Shown here piece after piece: positions 1 to 10,099 of a stretch of DNA of 64,000 bases. Both the position numbers and the translations under genes were made by a program. Position 1 is the stretch's first letter, and each line of letters starts with the position of its first letter. Under the pieces are notes generated by a model. That model was not told the origin of the DNA, did not search any database, and saw only the letters and a program-made list of their open reading frames with translations. Origin of the DNA: Halichondria panicea (Eukaryota > Porifera > Demospongiae > Suberitida > Halichondriidae); the NCBI RefSeq assembly GCF_963675165.1, contig NC_087388.1, positions 2,768,800 to 2,832,799 of the forward strand. Reading direction: 5' to 3'.

Positions 1-2583
1 AACTTGAGTGTCCTTCTCAATACGCTGGGTAAACCCCGTATGGTTCTCTAGCATAACACGGAACACTTCATTTAGACCAACCGTATCAAACAGGGAATCT
101 GCCAACTGTATAGGCTGTGGACTGTCCAAATCCAAATCCTCGACTACGAACGGTCCTTGGAGGCCTTCTTCGCCTTCTAGCTCTACTCTAGCTGGGACAC
201 AACGAAGGGGTGGAACACTCAACGATTCCACTAGCTTCACACGAACTACGGGCACACGGACCGGTGGTTTCTCCTTTGCTGTGCCTCGCTTCTTGTTCTC
301 AACGGAGGGGTGGTAGGACACTATGCCTAGTTGACAGCAAACTCCTTCGGACAACAGCAACTGATCACTTGAGTCCATCTTTAGGTAGACCGGAGTAGCA
401 AGAGCCTTGTCTTCGAAAACGATGTCTAACTCGAGCTTCCCATCAAGCTTAATGGGCTTGTGATCATACGTGAACGCTGCCTTGTCTACTGATTTAAGAG
501 ATCTCTTCTTCATTCGGGTCGCTGCAGCCACTGTCTTAAATAGTTCTGCGCCCATGATAGATATATCTGCTCCTGTGTCGACTACACCATACGCTGGGAT
601 ACCCTGCACTTCAACTAATGCACGACGAGGGTGGCTCCCCTCATAAGGAACACGTATCAACTTCACATCTGAGTCACTATCAGAATCACTGGACGTATAT
701 AGACATGCCATAGGATCATTTCTGTCCCCAAGTGGCTTGGTCTGGATAGCCTTCAGCCTATTGCCATTGCTGTAGCTTTTGCTAGAACTCTCCTTGCTCG
801 GTGCCTTGCAGTCTCTAACAAAATGATCAGGACTGCCACAATTATGGCAGGTCAAGGTCCTTGGTTTCATTGGTTTCATCGGGCGCCTACGGTCATCAGA
901 GAACTTGTCACTATGGCTATAGCTATGGCTATGGCTCAAACTAGGGCTCGCCCCTTTGTCTGGGAATCTCTTCTTGGGGTTGGAGTCTGAGGTGTTCCCT
1001 TTGAGGGCGTACACCTGCCTGCGTTTGATGTCAGCAAGTCGTTTCTCCTCTTGTTTGGCAGCAATACACAACTCCTTGTACCGCTGACAACCAGACACAG
1101 AAGGGCTCCTAACAAGATTTAACAACAGACCTTCCTGTAGCTGGCTGTATAGCATTGTCTCGCGCGTCTCAGACTTCAGGTCATCTCGGCCATAGGCTAA
1201 CTGGAATTGTCTCTCCAGTCTCCTTAGGTAGTCTGCTACTGTTTCTGTCTCCTTCTGGATTGCATGTCTAAAATCCTGGGCAGCCATCACTCTTCCACCT
1301 GGGTCCATTCTCCTTGACAGTTCACTGGTGGCTGACTGGTAGCTGGACTTATCGTCTGGGCTAATCAGGTTCCACTCTTGAAGGGCCTTTCCCCTCAGAT
1401 GTCCAGCTAGCTGCATGAGCTGCTCTTCACTGGACCACCTGTTCCACGTAGCTGCTCTCTCTAGAGTCGGCAACCAGTCCTCGAACCTAGTTTCCTCGTT
1501 CTCACCGGTGAACGGGTCTACTGGTGGTGCCCTACCAGACCTACGTCTGTCGTCAACATTACGGGTTAATGTGCGACTTATTTCTGTATCGACCATTACC
1601 GGATACTCGTCTGGAGCCCTTATAGTGGGCGTGGCAGGGAATCTAACTCTCCCATCAGGCACTGGTGTGATACTGGTGTCTAGATCAAGTCTCGAAATTG
1701 GTACAGTCGGGATCGATGCTGGATTGGGGGCCCCCGGAGTTGTAATCGTCCGTTCATCAAGTGTGCGGCTCGTAAGTGCATTCAGCCTTCGCGTTAACGG
1801 CATACATTCAAACTCGCGAACCCGGGTTCTCAACAATTCAATTTCCCGATCTTTACTATCACATTCATTCACACATCTACCACACTCTTCATCTAGCATG
1901 GTCAATTGTTCACAATTTAATTTCCACATATTTTTCACTCTTTCCCTTTCATGTTTCACACAATCATTAAGACCTCTTACCTCCTCTCTCAAGGCCGCAC
2001 TAGTGGCCTGCTCACCCTTGAGAGATGACTGCACAGCCAACTTTGCTTCTTGTTCCTGTCGCAGCTCGGCCTCCAGGTCCCTCACGGTAGCTTCTAGATA
2101 GTTCGTCCGCCGCTCCGCCTCATATAGGGCCTGCTTCAGTCCAGAGTCCGGGTTGGTCTCCTGTATCGTGGTCACATCAGAGTCTTGTTCCACCCATCGT
2201 TCTGAGTCGGACAACGAAAGTTCTTCTTTCTCTTTCACTTCCTGGGGCTCTTGTTCATTGGGCTCTGCCGGTATCTCTAGGAAATATCCTTCAGCATCAC
2301 TCAACTTGATCATCCGGACATTAGTCTCTTCCTCAGTAGCAAACAGCCACGCTTGCACCTTCATGGGTTCTCTGCCCCTATCCGACAGCTTTCCGTCTAT
2401 CATCTGTCTCAGGTCCTCCTGTGTGGTGTCAGCCGGCAGTCCTAAACCCTTTGCGATAGCCTTCAACAATCGCAACGTGAGTCTCTTAGAGTTCAGGGGT
2501 AGTGCGCGTGGCCTAAGCCACGCATGCGCACTCTCTCCATCAGCAGCACATGGCTCCTCCTTGACCTCGGTCTGTCCAGCCAT
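1..2583 (-). CDS. LTR retrotransposon Gag-protease polyprotein (partial, open at left edge)
   Basis: The minus strand is open without a stop for 861 codons from ATG at 2583 to base 1; I checked every codon in this frame. The N-terminal ~270 residues are charged, with a long Glu/Arg/Leu-rich stretch that looks like a coiled coil. A capsid-like region follows. A CCHC zinc knuckle (CHNCGSPDHFVRDC) sits at about residues 579-592, and a retropepsin active site (VVDTGADISIMG) at about residues 668-679. Order Gag, zinc knuckle, protease is typical of Ty3/gypsy-type elements, but reverse transcriptase and integrase would lie outside the window, so the clade is not settled. The ORF is intact, its primer-binding site and LTR lie directly upstream, and it could belong to a recently active copy. 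Confidence 0.9.
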   Translation of the reverse strand, partial: MAGQTEVKEEPCAADGESAHAWLRPRALPLNSKRLTLRLLKAIAKGLGLPADTTQEDLRQMIDGKLSDRGREPMKVQAWLFATEEETNVRMIKLSDAEGYFLEIPAEPNEQEPQEVKEKEELSLSDSERWVEQDSDVTTIQETNPDSGLKQALYEAERRTNYLEATVRDLEAELRQEQEAKLAVQSSLKGEQATSAALREEVRGLNDCVKHERERVKNMWKLNCEQLTMLDEECGRCVNECDSKDREIELLRTRVREFECMPLTRRLNALTSRTLDERTITTPGAPNPASIPTVPISRLDLDTSITPVPDGRVRFPATPTIRAPDEYPVMVDTEISRTLTRNVDDRRRSGRAPPVDPFTGENEETRFEDWLPTLERAATWNRWSSEEQLMQLAGHLRGKALQEWNLISPDDKSSYQSATSELSRRMDPGGRVMAAQDFRHAIQKETETVADYLRRLERQFQLAYGRDDLKSETRETMLYSQLQEGLLLNLVRSPSVSGCQRYKELCIAAKQEEKRLADIKRRQVYALKGNTSDSNPKKRFPDKGASPSLSHSHSYSHSDKFSDDRRRPMKPMKPRTLTCHNCGSPDHFVRDCKAPSKESSSKSYSNGNRLKAIQTKPLGDRNDPMACLYTSSDSDSDSDVKLIRVPYEGSHPRRALVEVQGIPAYGVVDTGADISIMGAELFKTVAAATRMKKRSLKSVDKAAFTYDHKPIKLDGKLELDIVFEDKALATPVYLKMDSSDQLLLSEGVCCQLGIVSYHPSVENKKRGTAKEKPPVRVPVVRVKLVESLSVPPLRCVPARVELEGEEGLQGPFVVEDLDLDSPQPIQLADSLFDTVGLNEVFRVMLENHTGFTQRIEKDTQV

Positions 2584-2636
2584 GGCAGCTCCTCTCCGTC
2601 TTCACGACGTATAGAATCTCTCTTAAAAGAAAGTCA

Positions 2637-2654
2637 GTCTCGGCAGGACCTCCA
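2637..2654 (-). promoter_or_regulatory. Retrotransposon primer-binding site
   Basis: Read on the minus strand, the sequence two bases inside the LTR end starts TGGAGGTCCTGCCGAGA. It begins with TGG, the complement of a tRNA 3' CCA end, as expected for a tRNA primer site. The tRNA is not identified. Confidence 0.7.
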
Positions 2655-2656
2655 AA

Positions 2657-2819
2657 TGTAACTTCGCTAGCTAGACCCCAGGCCTACAAGCTTACTATAG
2701 TACCCCAGAGAAGCTCCCACTGAACTCAACACTTCAATAGAATATAGATAACACGAGACTGCCCTAAGGCATCACATGATACAGTCATGACGTGGCAGCC
2801 CTAAGGCTCACGCCTTACA
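2657..2819 (-). repeat. 5' long terminal repeat (163 bp) of the Gag-protease element
   Basis: On the minus strand it starts TGTAAGGCG and ends AAGTTACA, giving the canonical TG...CA ends with a short TGTAA/TTACA inverted repeat. It lies directly before the primer-binding site and Gag ORF. The base after the outer edge begins attat (2820-2824), the probable 5-bp target duplication; the partner LTR is outside the window. Confidence 0.8.
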
Positions 2820-3219
2820 ATTATAGGATTAATAACAGTAACAATAAGTAGTGTCATAGTCACATAGTTACAAGATTATTCTGAGACTTCTGGTCGCTTT
2901 TATCCCCATATGGATTACTGCTTTTGGTATAAGTGTGTATGGCTCAATGTATCTGCTTACAAACCCACTTGACATTCCAGAACTTGAAAATTTTTCCACT
3001 TGTACAAACCATGTTGTCTCAAAATTTACATACAACCGTGTAGTGTTATAACTGTACTGTTCTTTGAGGTTGGAGTAACTCCTTGCCTAGGAAACAGATT
3101 TTATTTGACCATCCTAAAAAAATTGTGTCTGTTACTCTTTGTTCTCGCTTTACTCAGTATTGCCTATTCTGTGATTGGTTTATTGCACCCAGATACTGAA
3201 CTATCAGTATGGGCATTCA

Positions 3220-3307
3220 TAGCCTCGATTCCAGGCCGATTAAAATACGTAGCCTCGATTCCAGGCCGATTAAAATACGTATTTTAATCGGCCTTGAATT
3301 GAGGCTA
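3220..3307. mobile_element. 88-bp TAGCCTC hairpin element, 9-bp target duplication
   Basis: The ends are TAGCCTCGATTCCAGGCCG and its inverse, and the flanks are a perfect 9-bp duplication gggcattca (3211-3219 and 3308-3316). The left 30 bp are tandemly duplicated inside it. It interrupts the transporter reading frame. Confidence 0.85.
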
Positions 3308-3443
3308 GGGCATTCACTGTGTACACCGCTCTATCAAATTCTTCTATTGCACTTGTAATCGAGTGTGCCATTGAGTTTGTGTGTGCTCAATCTCCATACA
3401 GTATGAGAGGACTGATGTCAGGCTTTGTTACCTTGACCATATC

Positions 3444-3774
3444 CAGTGGCGTAGCCAGGAGGTGGCAAAGGGGGCAACTGCCCCCCCTTTTTCTGGATCT
3501 CTACTACTCTGCTCAAGGAATTTTGCTGCAGTTAGCTAGCTAGTAGGCAAGCAAAATGATTTAGTCTCTAAACTGTGAGCTATTCTGGTCTAAATCTATA
3601 GACAGTTCTTGTTCTTTGCTAAACTAGCTTCTTCTATGCAAATAAAACATCAGGCCACACCCAACTAAACAATTATGATGTCATAATTGAAAGGCGTGGC
3701 TTCCGGTCAAAATTTCGGCGCTGCGTGGCTGATAAGTTTTGCCCCTCTTCCAAAAAATCCTGGCTACGCTCCTG
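3444..3774. mobile_element. hAT-like miniature element (331 bp)
   Basis: The left end CAGTGGCGTAGCCAGGA and right end (complement CAGGAGCGTAGCCAGGA) are inverted repeats of a type common in hAT elements. The flanks share only atatc (3439-3443 and 3775-3779), shorter than the usual 8 bp. It sits inside the transporter pseudogene. Confidence 0.65.
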
Positions 3775-3837
3775 ATATCGTATTTCTGTTTTTCGGTTAT
3801 GCTCTGAGTTTGGCATTCACACATCTTTGCTCTTCAC

Positions 3838-4871
3838 CAGTGGCGTTTCTAGGAATATCAGTAGGAGGATGCTCAGGTCGCGCGACAGCGCGAAATTTGT
3901 GAGGTCTGCCCACGCACCGGAAGCCACACCCACCTCTACTGCGCATGACAGGGGTTGATAAAAATCAGTCACAATGATATCAACTCTACCATGCATTGCC
4001 TACAACCATAGATAGAGAATTATATGCTACAATTGACTCATCTCTATAGCTATTATCACTATCTACAGGTATGTTATGGTGTATGTGTAGAAGTTAGTCC
4101 AGTTAGTCGATCGTTCTGTGTGTGATTGTACTGCTGTCTTTATTCTCTTCAGACCACTGAAAGACGGCCTCTCTGCTGAGCAGCTAGTGACAGGCAGAGT
4201 GCACAATAATTATACTACATGTATATCACCAAGAAAATCTGTATCAAAACCATTGTTTAAGATTCTTTGTCCTCTACCTCGTAGTCTAGTTTCTAGTCCT
4301 CTGCTGGTGCTTTCTGAATTATATAGACACTGACAGGGAACAACCTCCTGATGCAGACTCTTGGTAGACTCGCCAGCCAGCCCTTGAGAAAGGGACTGGT
4401 CAAACTCCGTGTAGAGACTCGTGTAACGTTTGCCACAATATTTGTGGCAACTAACCGCATGCGGTTACCGCAAGATAGTGAAAAACTCTACGTATCACAT
4501 GCAGTATACTGACGTCACGAAAACCGCAGCCACTTAAAATATTTTCTGATATGCTGACTGTGCAACACCAGTCTCAACACGGAGTTTGACCAGTCTACTG
4601 TTCGCCTGCAACAGTGACGGCTTGCGAGTCTGGACTCTTGGCTTGTAACTATTAATTTTTGTGGTATTAATAAGTCACAGTACGCATGCTCAGGAAACTT
4701 GGATATCTGAAGGGTGTGGTCTCCAACAGTATAAAACTCTTCTGCGAGCTCTAGCTAGCTCTGTAGTGCAAGCTCAGGCTCAGCTCCCAGCTATCCAGTA
4801 AGTTGCAGTAATTAATGTTAAGCTTAGGGGGGTGCTTGAGCACCCTGAGCCCCTAGCTGGATACGCCACTG
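3838..4871. mobile_element. hAT-like non-autonomous element (1,034 bp)
   Basis: It begins CAGTGGCGTTTCTAGGA and ends CTGGATACGCCACTG, which are inverted repeats. The flanks share cttcac (3832-3837 and 4872-4877). Removing it rejoins the last two transporter coding pieces in frame. A separate TAGACTCGC element (4365-4632) is nested within it. No transposase ORF is visible. Confidence 0.6.
4365..4632. mobile_element. TAGACTCGC miniature element, copy 1 (268 bp)
   Basis: It is flanked by a perfect 9-bp duplication gactcttgg (4356-4364 and 4633-4641). The interior closely matches a second copy at 29729-30021, including CTCCGTGTAGAGACTCGTG. Confidence 0.8.
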
Positions 4872-5297
4872 CTTCACGATACTGTGCTATCAGTCAATAC
4901 TCTATTGGAGTACTGTTGAGTATTGTTGGACTCCTTCTTCATCTTGTTGTCGTTCGTTGGTACAAGAATCGGGTGAGGGACGAAGAATACAACCTGCACC
5001 ATCAAGTGGAGCAAATTTATGAAAAATATGTTGCACGTAATAGATACTAGACTAGCAGGACTCTTGATACTAGCAATCAATTTAACATCCTTAATCCGCA
5101 TACATTTTTGCGTACATATCCATGCATGTGCATAAAAAAAGAATATTTTTCCTGGGCTACGGTAAAAATAATTATGCATTAAATTTTGGATAATTACTAT
5201 TGGAATCATCATTCTACATGTTTTTTCCATGCAGGAAAATCATTGTTGAACATACAAACCGGTTCTGCCTTAACATTGTAGTAGTGTGATTCTCGTC

Positions 5298-6066
5298 TAG
5301 CCTCGTTCCCAGGCCTTACTTTTTCTTGCTGTTGTCACTGTTCATCCATAAATCACAAGAAAGTCATAGTGAGGCAGCAAAGAAAGAAATGGGCGTACAG
5401 TTAAGAAAAAGTAAGGCCTGGTTTGGGAAATCGCGTGATCCACAAGGATTTTTATGAACGTGGGCGATATGTAGCCCACAATCGTGACATAAGGTATTCT
5501 CCCACGCATTCAGAGTTAATAAAACTGTACTGAGACAACCACCCAAGCTGTGCTGCAAGTCAGATCAGAGAACCAGCGTGGCCAGCTCTGGTGGCAGTAG
5601 CTACCTGCTATATGATAATGATGACTAAGCTATTCTTGATCTATACTAGCATGTAGAAAGACACAAGAAAAGGTAATAGTCTGATAGAATCTGAACACAC
5701 AATCTAGACTAGTAGATCATCTAGCTAAGCCTAAGGTATATAGCTAGCTATAGTGCTTGCAAACTTCCAGTTCCAAGTCCATGTCCAGCTTGCTGCAGGC
5801 AAAGTTTTATTAGTCATAGATATCTGCGTGGGCAGTCCAACATCTCTAGCTCAGCATGCCCACGCTCATTTTCACCCTTCTACCACCCTTCTACCCTCAC
5901 GCGACTTCCCGATACAGGCTCTCCTTTTTCCTAACTCTACGTCTATTTCTTTCTTTATTCCTCCAATTAATACCGTATTTTATCTCATTGAACGATTAAG
6001 ACAGTATTTTATCTTATTGAACGATCGTGATAAAGAACAGAAAAAGGAGAGCCTGTGTAGAGGCTA
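5298..6066. mobile_element. TAGCCTC element, 769 bp, 9-bp target duplication
   Basis: The left end starts TAGCCTCGTTCCCAGGCC and the right end reads inward TAGCCTCTACACAGGCTCTC. A perfect 9-bp duplication attctcgtc flanks it (5289-5297 and 6067-6075). Its subterminal CTCCTTTTTCTG block recurs in the element at 36388-37125. No transposase ORF is seen. Confidence 0.8.
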
Positions 6067-6199
6067 ATTCTCGTCAGTTAAGGCGTGAGGTTTCGGCTGC
6101 TTTAAAAAGCGTTGCTCTCATGGCATGATGTTGTGTATTTGAGTTTAGTGCTTAGCACTACCGTTGAAGCTTTGCCCTAGACTAAACCTAGTATACTAA

Positions 6200-8273
6200 T
6201 AGCCTCGATCCCACGCCCATCTGTCTCCAATTGAACGCTAGGTCGCCTACTAGGCCTGGTATTGATTGTATTTGGGCGTGATCTGGGCGTGGTTTTTTAA
6301 TAAATTGACTCTGGTACAACAAAAAATGAATCCTCCAACAGTGGTCTTCAACAACAGCCTCTGGGGCAGTATACAGCAGGAAATACTTTCCAGAAGACAC
6401 TTCTTTGGCAGTGGCAACCAAATTTTTGTCGATTCCTTTATTGCTACTGAGCTACTGAGGATGGCAGCAGAAACACCTCTATTGTTAGAGATGTCAGACC
6501 GGAAGTAGTGCGTGGGCGTATTTTCGTACAGTAATTCAATGGTAAAAAACGGGACCAGAAAGTGAGTGAACAAGAAGGGCTTTCCGCAAGCCCTGGAAGA
6601 GTCTAGCAAACAACAGCTGTTCCCAGGGGTAAAAAATAGCGTAGAATTTGATTTTTATAACAGTTTTTTATGATTTTAGCATTTGATGCTTGTTTTGTGT
6701 GTGATTTTTTCTCAAAGGTGATCATCATTTTGGCAACCAAACATGAAAATGAACAAAAACACAAGTGAGCATGTCTTTCATCTCTAACTCTCTCCAGATT
6801 ATGCAAAAAGTTGCTACAATAAGCTTTTATTTCTTGCGGAATCACATATTGCATGGATAGATGGGTGGAGCTGAGAATAGAAATGCAGTAAAATCAAGCC
6901 AAGTGTACCAATAGCTGTATTTATTTCTTAGAAGTTCTTAGAAGTTACTGAAAGTAATTATTGAAGCAATCTGAAAGCCTCTGTTGAAAAGAAACAAGAA
7001 AGATTGGAGAGAATTCCAGGGACAACAATGTAATCTACCAAAACTATTAAATTGCAAGAACTGATTCAATTTGCACACAAAAAAGACAAGAGTAATCTAT
7101 TGTATTAATTAGAAGCTGTCAACAGAGTTGTATCATAGATTTATAGTTGTATGGCCTTAAATCTACATCACACTAAAAACGAATTATTTAGACCAAATGA
7201 AATTGACAGAAAAATTGCTTATAAAGATCAAGAAACAGATACAAGCGTAAGGTGGACATTGATGAGAGTTCTGAAACATGATACAATATACTGTACGAAA
7301 GAAAAGATAGCATGGTTACTTTAAATCCAAAAGAACTCTCTGAAGCAGGAGACATCATACTATTATAGGGACATTATAAAGATATACATTACAGAAACAT
7401 TATAAACTTCATAATAGATATCAAATGGTTACAATGTTAACTCCTGAGTCCTGAGTGTCCATTTCATACTTTTTTAAAAGAGAATAGACCAAGCGGTTCA
7501 GCAGATATGCTAACTTTAAGATCATTTCCGGTATTAACAACAAATTTCATAAGTCCCGCCCAAGTACATTAAAATGCGGTAAATTTTTGTACGAATTTTT
7601 CCCTGACTAGTGTTCTTCAAAACTCTGTATCTCTGCATTCGCTTGACTAAATCCAGTGCAGTAAAGTTTTTCTGGTTTGCCTAGAGTGTTCAAAAGAGAT
7701 AGTAATACATAGGAGTTAGAAATAGCAAAAATGAAAATCGGTCTGACATCGCTACTATTGTTTAGACTCCTGCCTGGTCAATTATGAGTCTCATGATGAG
7801 AGATACAAGGGGAGAGACAATTAACAAGAACAACACTTTTGTCAACAGGAGGAGCCTTGGTCCTACCTAGCTTGTAGTCCATTAAAAAGGGTAGCAACTG
7901 ATATAGCAGAGAGACTTGCCATACCCCGTTGGGAACCAGATAAACACGTCCCTTCCCTCAAACAGGAGCTTGAGAGCCTGGGCCTGTTCTGCCATGAGAG
8001 TGAGGCCATCTTGCTTCAAACAAACAACGCGTTGCATGCCATAGCTAGCTAGCTATAAATTGAGAACATGACACGGAGCTACATTACTGTAAGTTTTACG
8101 GGAGTAAAATGCCTCTACGTACACCTTTAGTATTACAGAAAAAAAGCAGGAAACAAAATGTGAAGAATCTCTGCTTTAGTTTCCGGTTCCTGCCACGCCC
8201 AGATACAATCAATACCAGGCCGTATTTTTCAACTTCGTTCTATTAAAAAAAAATCGGCCTGGGACCGAGGCTA
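6200..8273. mobile_element. TAGCCTC element, 2,074 bp, carrying a RecQ fragment
   Basis: The terminal inverted repeats are about 95 bp and imperfect (TAGCCTCGATCCCA... and TAGCCTCGGTCCCAGG...), sharing an inner block GGCCTGGTATTGATTGTAT. A perfect 9-bp duplication gtatactaa flanks it (6191-6199 and 8274-8282). The 9-bp duplication fits Mutator-like or Merlin elements. No transposase is recognisable; the interior holds a decayed helicase fragment. Confidence 0.8.
7762..8037 (-). pseudogene. RecQ-type DNA helicase fragment
   Basis: From ATG at 8037 the minus strand encodes a region like the start of a RecQ ATPase domain: a Q-motif-like EQAQALKLL, then DVFIWFPTGYGKSLCY, whose GYGKS is the Walker A loop. 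One extra nucleotide then shifts the frame. The next frame continues QLLPFLMDYKLGRTK and SVVLV, and after a second slip VSPLVSL and IIDQAG, ending in a stop at 7762. This matches the order of motif I and the SPL-x-SLM segment of RecQ helicases. It is only ~90 residues long and lies wholly inside the 2.07-kb transposon, so it is a captured or decayed fragment. The broken frame argues against function. Confidence 0.7.
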
Positions 8274-8282
8274 GTATACTAA

Positions 8283-9438
8283 GTGATAAGTGAATATGAA
8301 ACCTTGTAACCAAACTTGCTAGCTATAGCTGCTTAAGCCTCCCACTCAATTATGTCTATGGATCAACCACTAATGTAGGTCAGGGGGGTGCTTGAGCACC
8401 CTTTTCTACCTGCTAGATCCGCCCCTGTACATCTATCTACTGTACAAAATTATAGTCATGTGGCCATAATTGCAATTGATTATAATTATACCGTATATAG
8501 CGGGAAATTTTCCCGGGTGCAAATTTTTGCTATTTGGCTTCAGAGCCCTCAGCAGAAATGTTTGTGGTTCTAATATTTGCGTTTCAATGCCAGTAAACCA
8601 CACCCACCAATAGCTTTGCATGTGAAATACCGGTTTTATTTTCGCATTAACTACTCTGCCCTCGAAAAACACGAAATGTTGCACCCCACAAAAATTTCCC
8701 GCTATACGGTGAGAATAATAATTGCATTAATTAATTAAGGCTGTATTTGGGGAATAAAAAATTAAAGAGGCGGCAATGTCTTGAGCATAATCTACCAACT
8801 TAACCCCAGTCACCACTTCAGGGGTGGTTGGACACGATTCAGCAGTTTTATCAGCTCCGATCATTGAAGCTGAGGAGAAGATACTTTGCATGCATCTTTT
8901 GACTGGATACAAGCCCTGATTGGCCAAATTAATGTCCACCAATATACATGCGAGACGATAACTAAATACTAGTAAGGCACTGCATTAGAGCTGTACATTC
9001 AGATCGAGATTACACCAGCTGTGTTGTTCAGCTCTTCAACCTGAGGCTCAAGTCTCAGTCCCAGGCCGTTTTTTCCCTTGAACCCTAACCTACAACCCTA
9101 AACCTTCTCTCTTCTGCATGTGCCTGCTAGCGCTCTAGCTCTGCTTTGCAAGGTTCCCTGATTCTGCATGGGGATTGCTTCACTCCGCAAGGACTGTACT
9201 CTATCTACATTGAACTCAGCTTGTGTCAGTTGCTCTATAGAGCTATGTAGTTGACAAAAACAAGGATCGATACCTTCTAAGAATCTTGCGAAAATTATTT
9301 GGACTGGTAGCATCTTGGCCTATAGTTGATAAGTTAGCTATGCATGCATGGATCTGTTAGTTAGAATCAATCATAATAATTATGTTCGTGCATTAAACAC
9401 ACTGTCGTGCAACTGAAGCGGGAATGTATTAGTAAAAT
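8283..9438. other. Intergenic repeat-rich stretch
   Basis: It holds a short hAT-like palindromic end around 8376-8426 (GGGGGTGCTTGAGCACCC, also seen at 4828) and the hairpin element at 8490-8710. Two minus-strand ORFs of 71 codons (8727-8942 and 9098-9313) have protein-like composition, but I recognise no family and see no supporting splice context. Confidence 0.4.
8490..8710. mobile_element. ACCGTATAGCG miniature element, copy 1
   Basis: The ends ACCGTATATAGCGGGAAATTT and the complement ACCGTATAGCGGGAAATTT form inverted repeats of ~30 bp. The same ends, followed by TAATTTTCGTGG-type sequence, recur at 19793-19980, 21228-21437 and inside 36337-37330. No clear target duplication. Confidence 0.65.
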
Positions 9439-9484
9439 TAGCCTCGATTCCAGGCCACTGAGAAAGGGGCTGGAGTCGAGGCTA
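9439..9484. mobile_element. 46-bp TAGCCTC hairpin
   Basis: TAGCCTCGATTCCAGGCC at the left and GGCTGGAGTCGAGGCTA at the right enclose only about 10 bp. The same 46-bp unit forms the outer shell of the composite at 36337-37330. Its flanks (tagtaaaat and tgcttacat) do not form a duplication. Confidence 0.65.
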
Positions 9485-9674
9485 TGCTTACATGTGTAGG
9501 GGAAGTGCGGCTATTATGGGATTCAGGAATATCCATAACAGAGATGATCAATAGCAGATAAAGCAGCAAGGAATTTAATAAGCATTAATTGCCTGTGACG
9601 TCACATCCGGGGTCCCATTTCGTCCCCACCCAGCAGCATTTTGTGCATACCGTAATTGATGTACATGTAATTAC

Positions 9675-10056
9675 AGCGCCACCATAATTTAAGTGCCACG
9701 TCAGCATCAGCATAATTTTTTAGGTCCTAAAAAAGCGCCAACCGTTGCTGGAATTATTTTTTCTGGCGCTTATAAAAAGTCTTGTTTGAGACATCAAGAC
9801 AATCATCCTGCATTTTTGACTTCTTTCACTTCTAAACAGTTGTCTAACCCATAGCTACAGTCACTGAATGTTGTTCACGAGTCACTCGATCAGCTCTCAA
9901 CGATGCAGCTAGCAAGTGAAACTGAGCTAGACCACGCCCATTTTCTCTACAAATTCTATACTAGCTGTAGAACATAAGCACCACCATAATTTAGGCGCAA
10001 TTTTTTGTGTTCTAAAGATGCGCCACTCAGAAGTGGAATTAATTTTTTCTGGCGCT
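9675..10056. mobile_element. AGCGCCA miniature element with 8-bp target duplication
   Basis: It begins AGCGCCACCATAATTT and ends TTTTTTCTGGCGCT. It is flanked by the perfect 8-bp duplication gtaattac (9667-9674 and 10057-10064), as in hAT-type insertions. Internally the end motifs occur twice, so it looks like a tandem dimer. Confidence 0.7.
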
Positions 10057-10099
10057 GTAATTACATCAATGCATCCTCAAAACCTGTCACAGTGTGACT

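Larger units (their letters stand above)
2884..5050 (+). pseudogene. POT/SLC15-type proton-dependent peptide transporter, 3' part, broken by transposons
   Basis: Four coding pieces read in order as the C-terminal half of a proton-dependent oligopeptide transporter: about 2884-3219, 3317-3438, 3780-3837 and 4878-5050. Recognisable parts are membrane segments (RLLVAFIPIWITAFGI, LLLFVLALLSIAYSVIGLL), the family-like stretch ECAIEFVCAQSPYSMRGLMS, a last helix (YSIGVLLSIVGLLLHLVVV) and a basic-acidic tail beginning RWYKNRVRDEEYN and ending in a stop at 5048. Elements at 3220-3307, 3444-3774 and 3838-4871 split it, each flanked by a target duplication. There is also a 1-nt frameshift near 3047 and a frame change at the second insertion. 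The LTR element abuts the upstream side. The family call is from memory of POT motifs; that this is a broken membrane-protein gene is firm. Confidence 0.7.

Noticed and set aside
8-2614. Plus-strand ORFs of 60-230 codons
   Set aside because: Shadows of the continuous minus-strand Gag-protease frame, which has the zinc knuckle and DTGA motifs.
3000-3287. 95-codon ORF as a standalone gene
   Set aside because: Its last part is the inserted 88-bp hairpin; the rest is a transporter exon piece.
9098-9313. 71-codon minus-strand ORF
   Set aside because: Protein-like composition but no recognised family, no adjoining exon and no start context.
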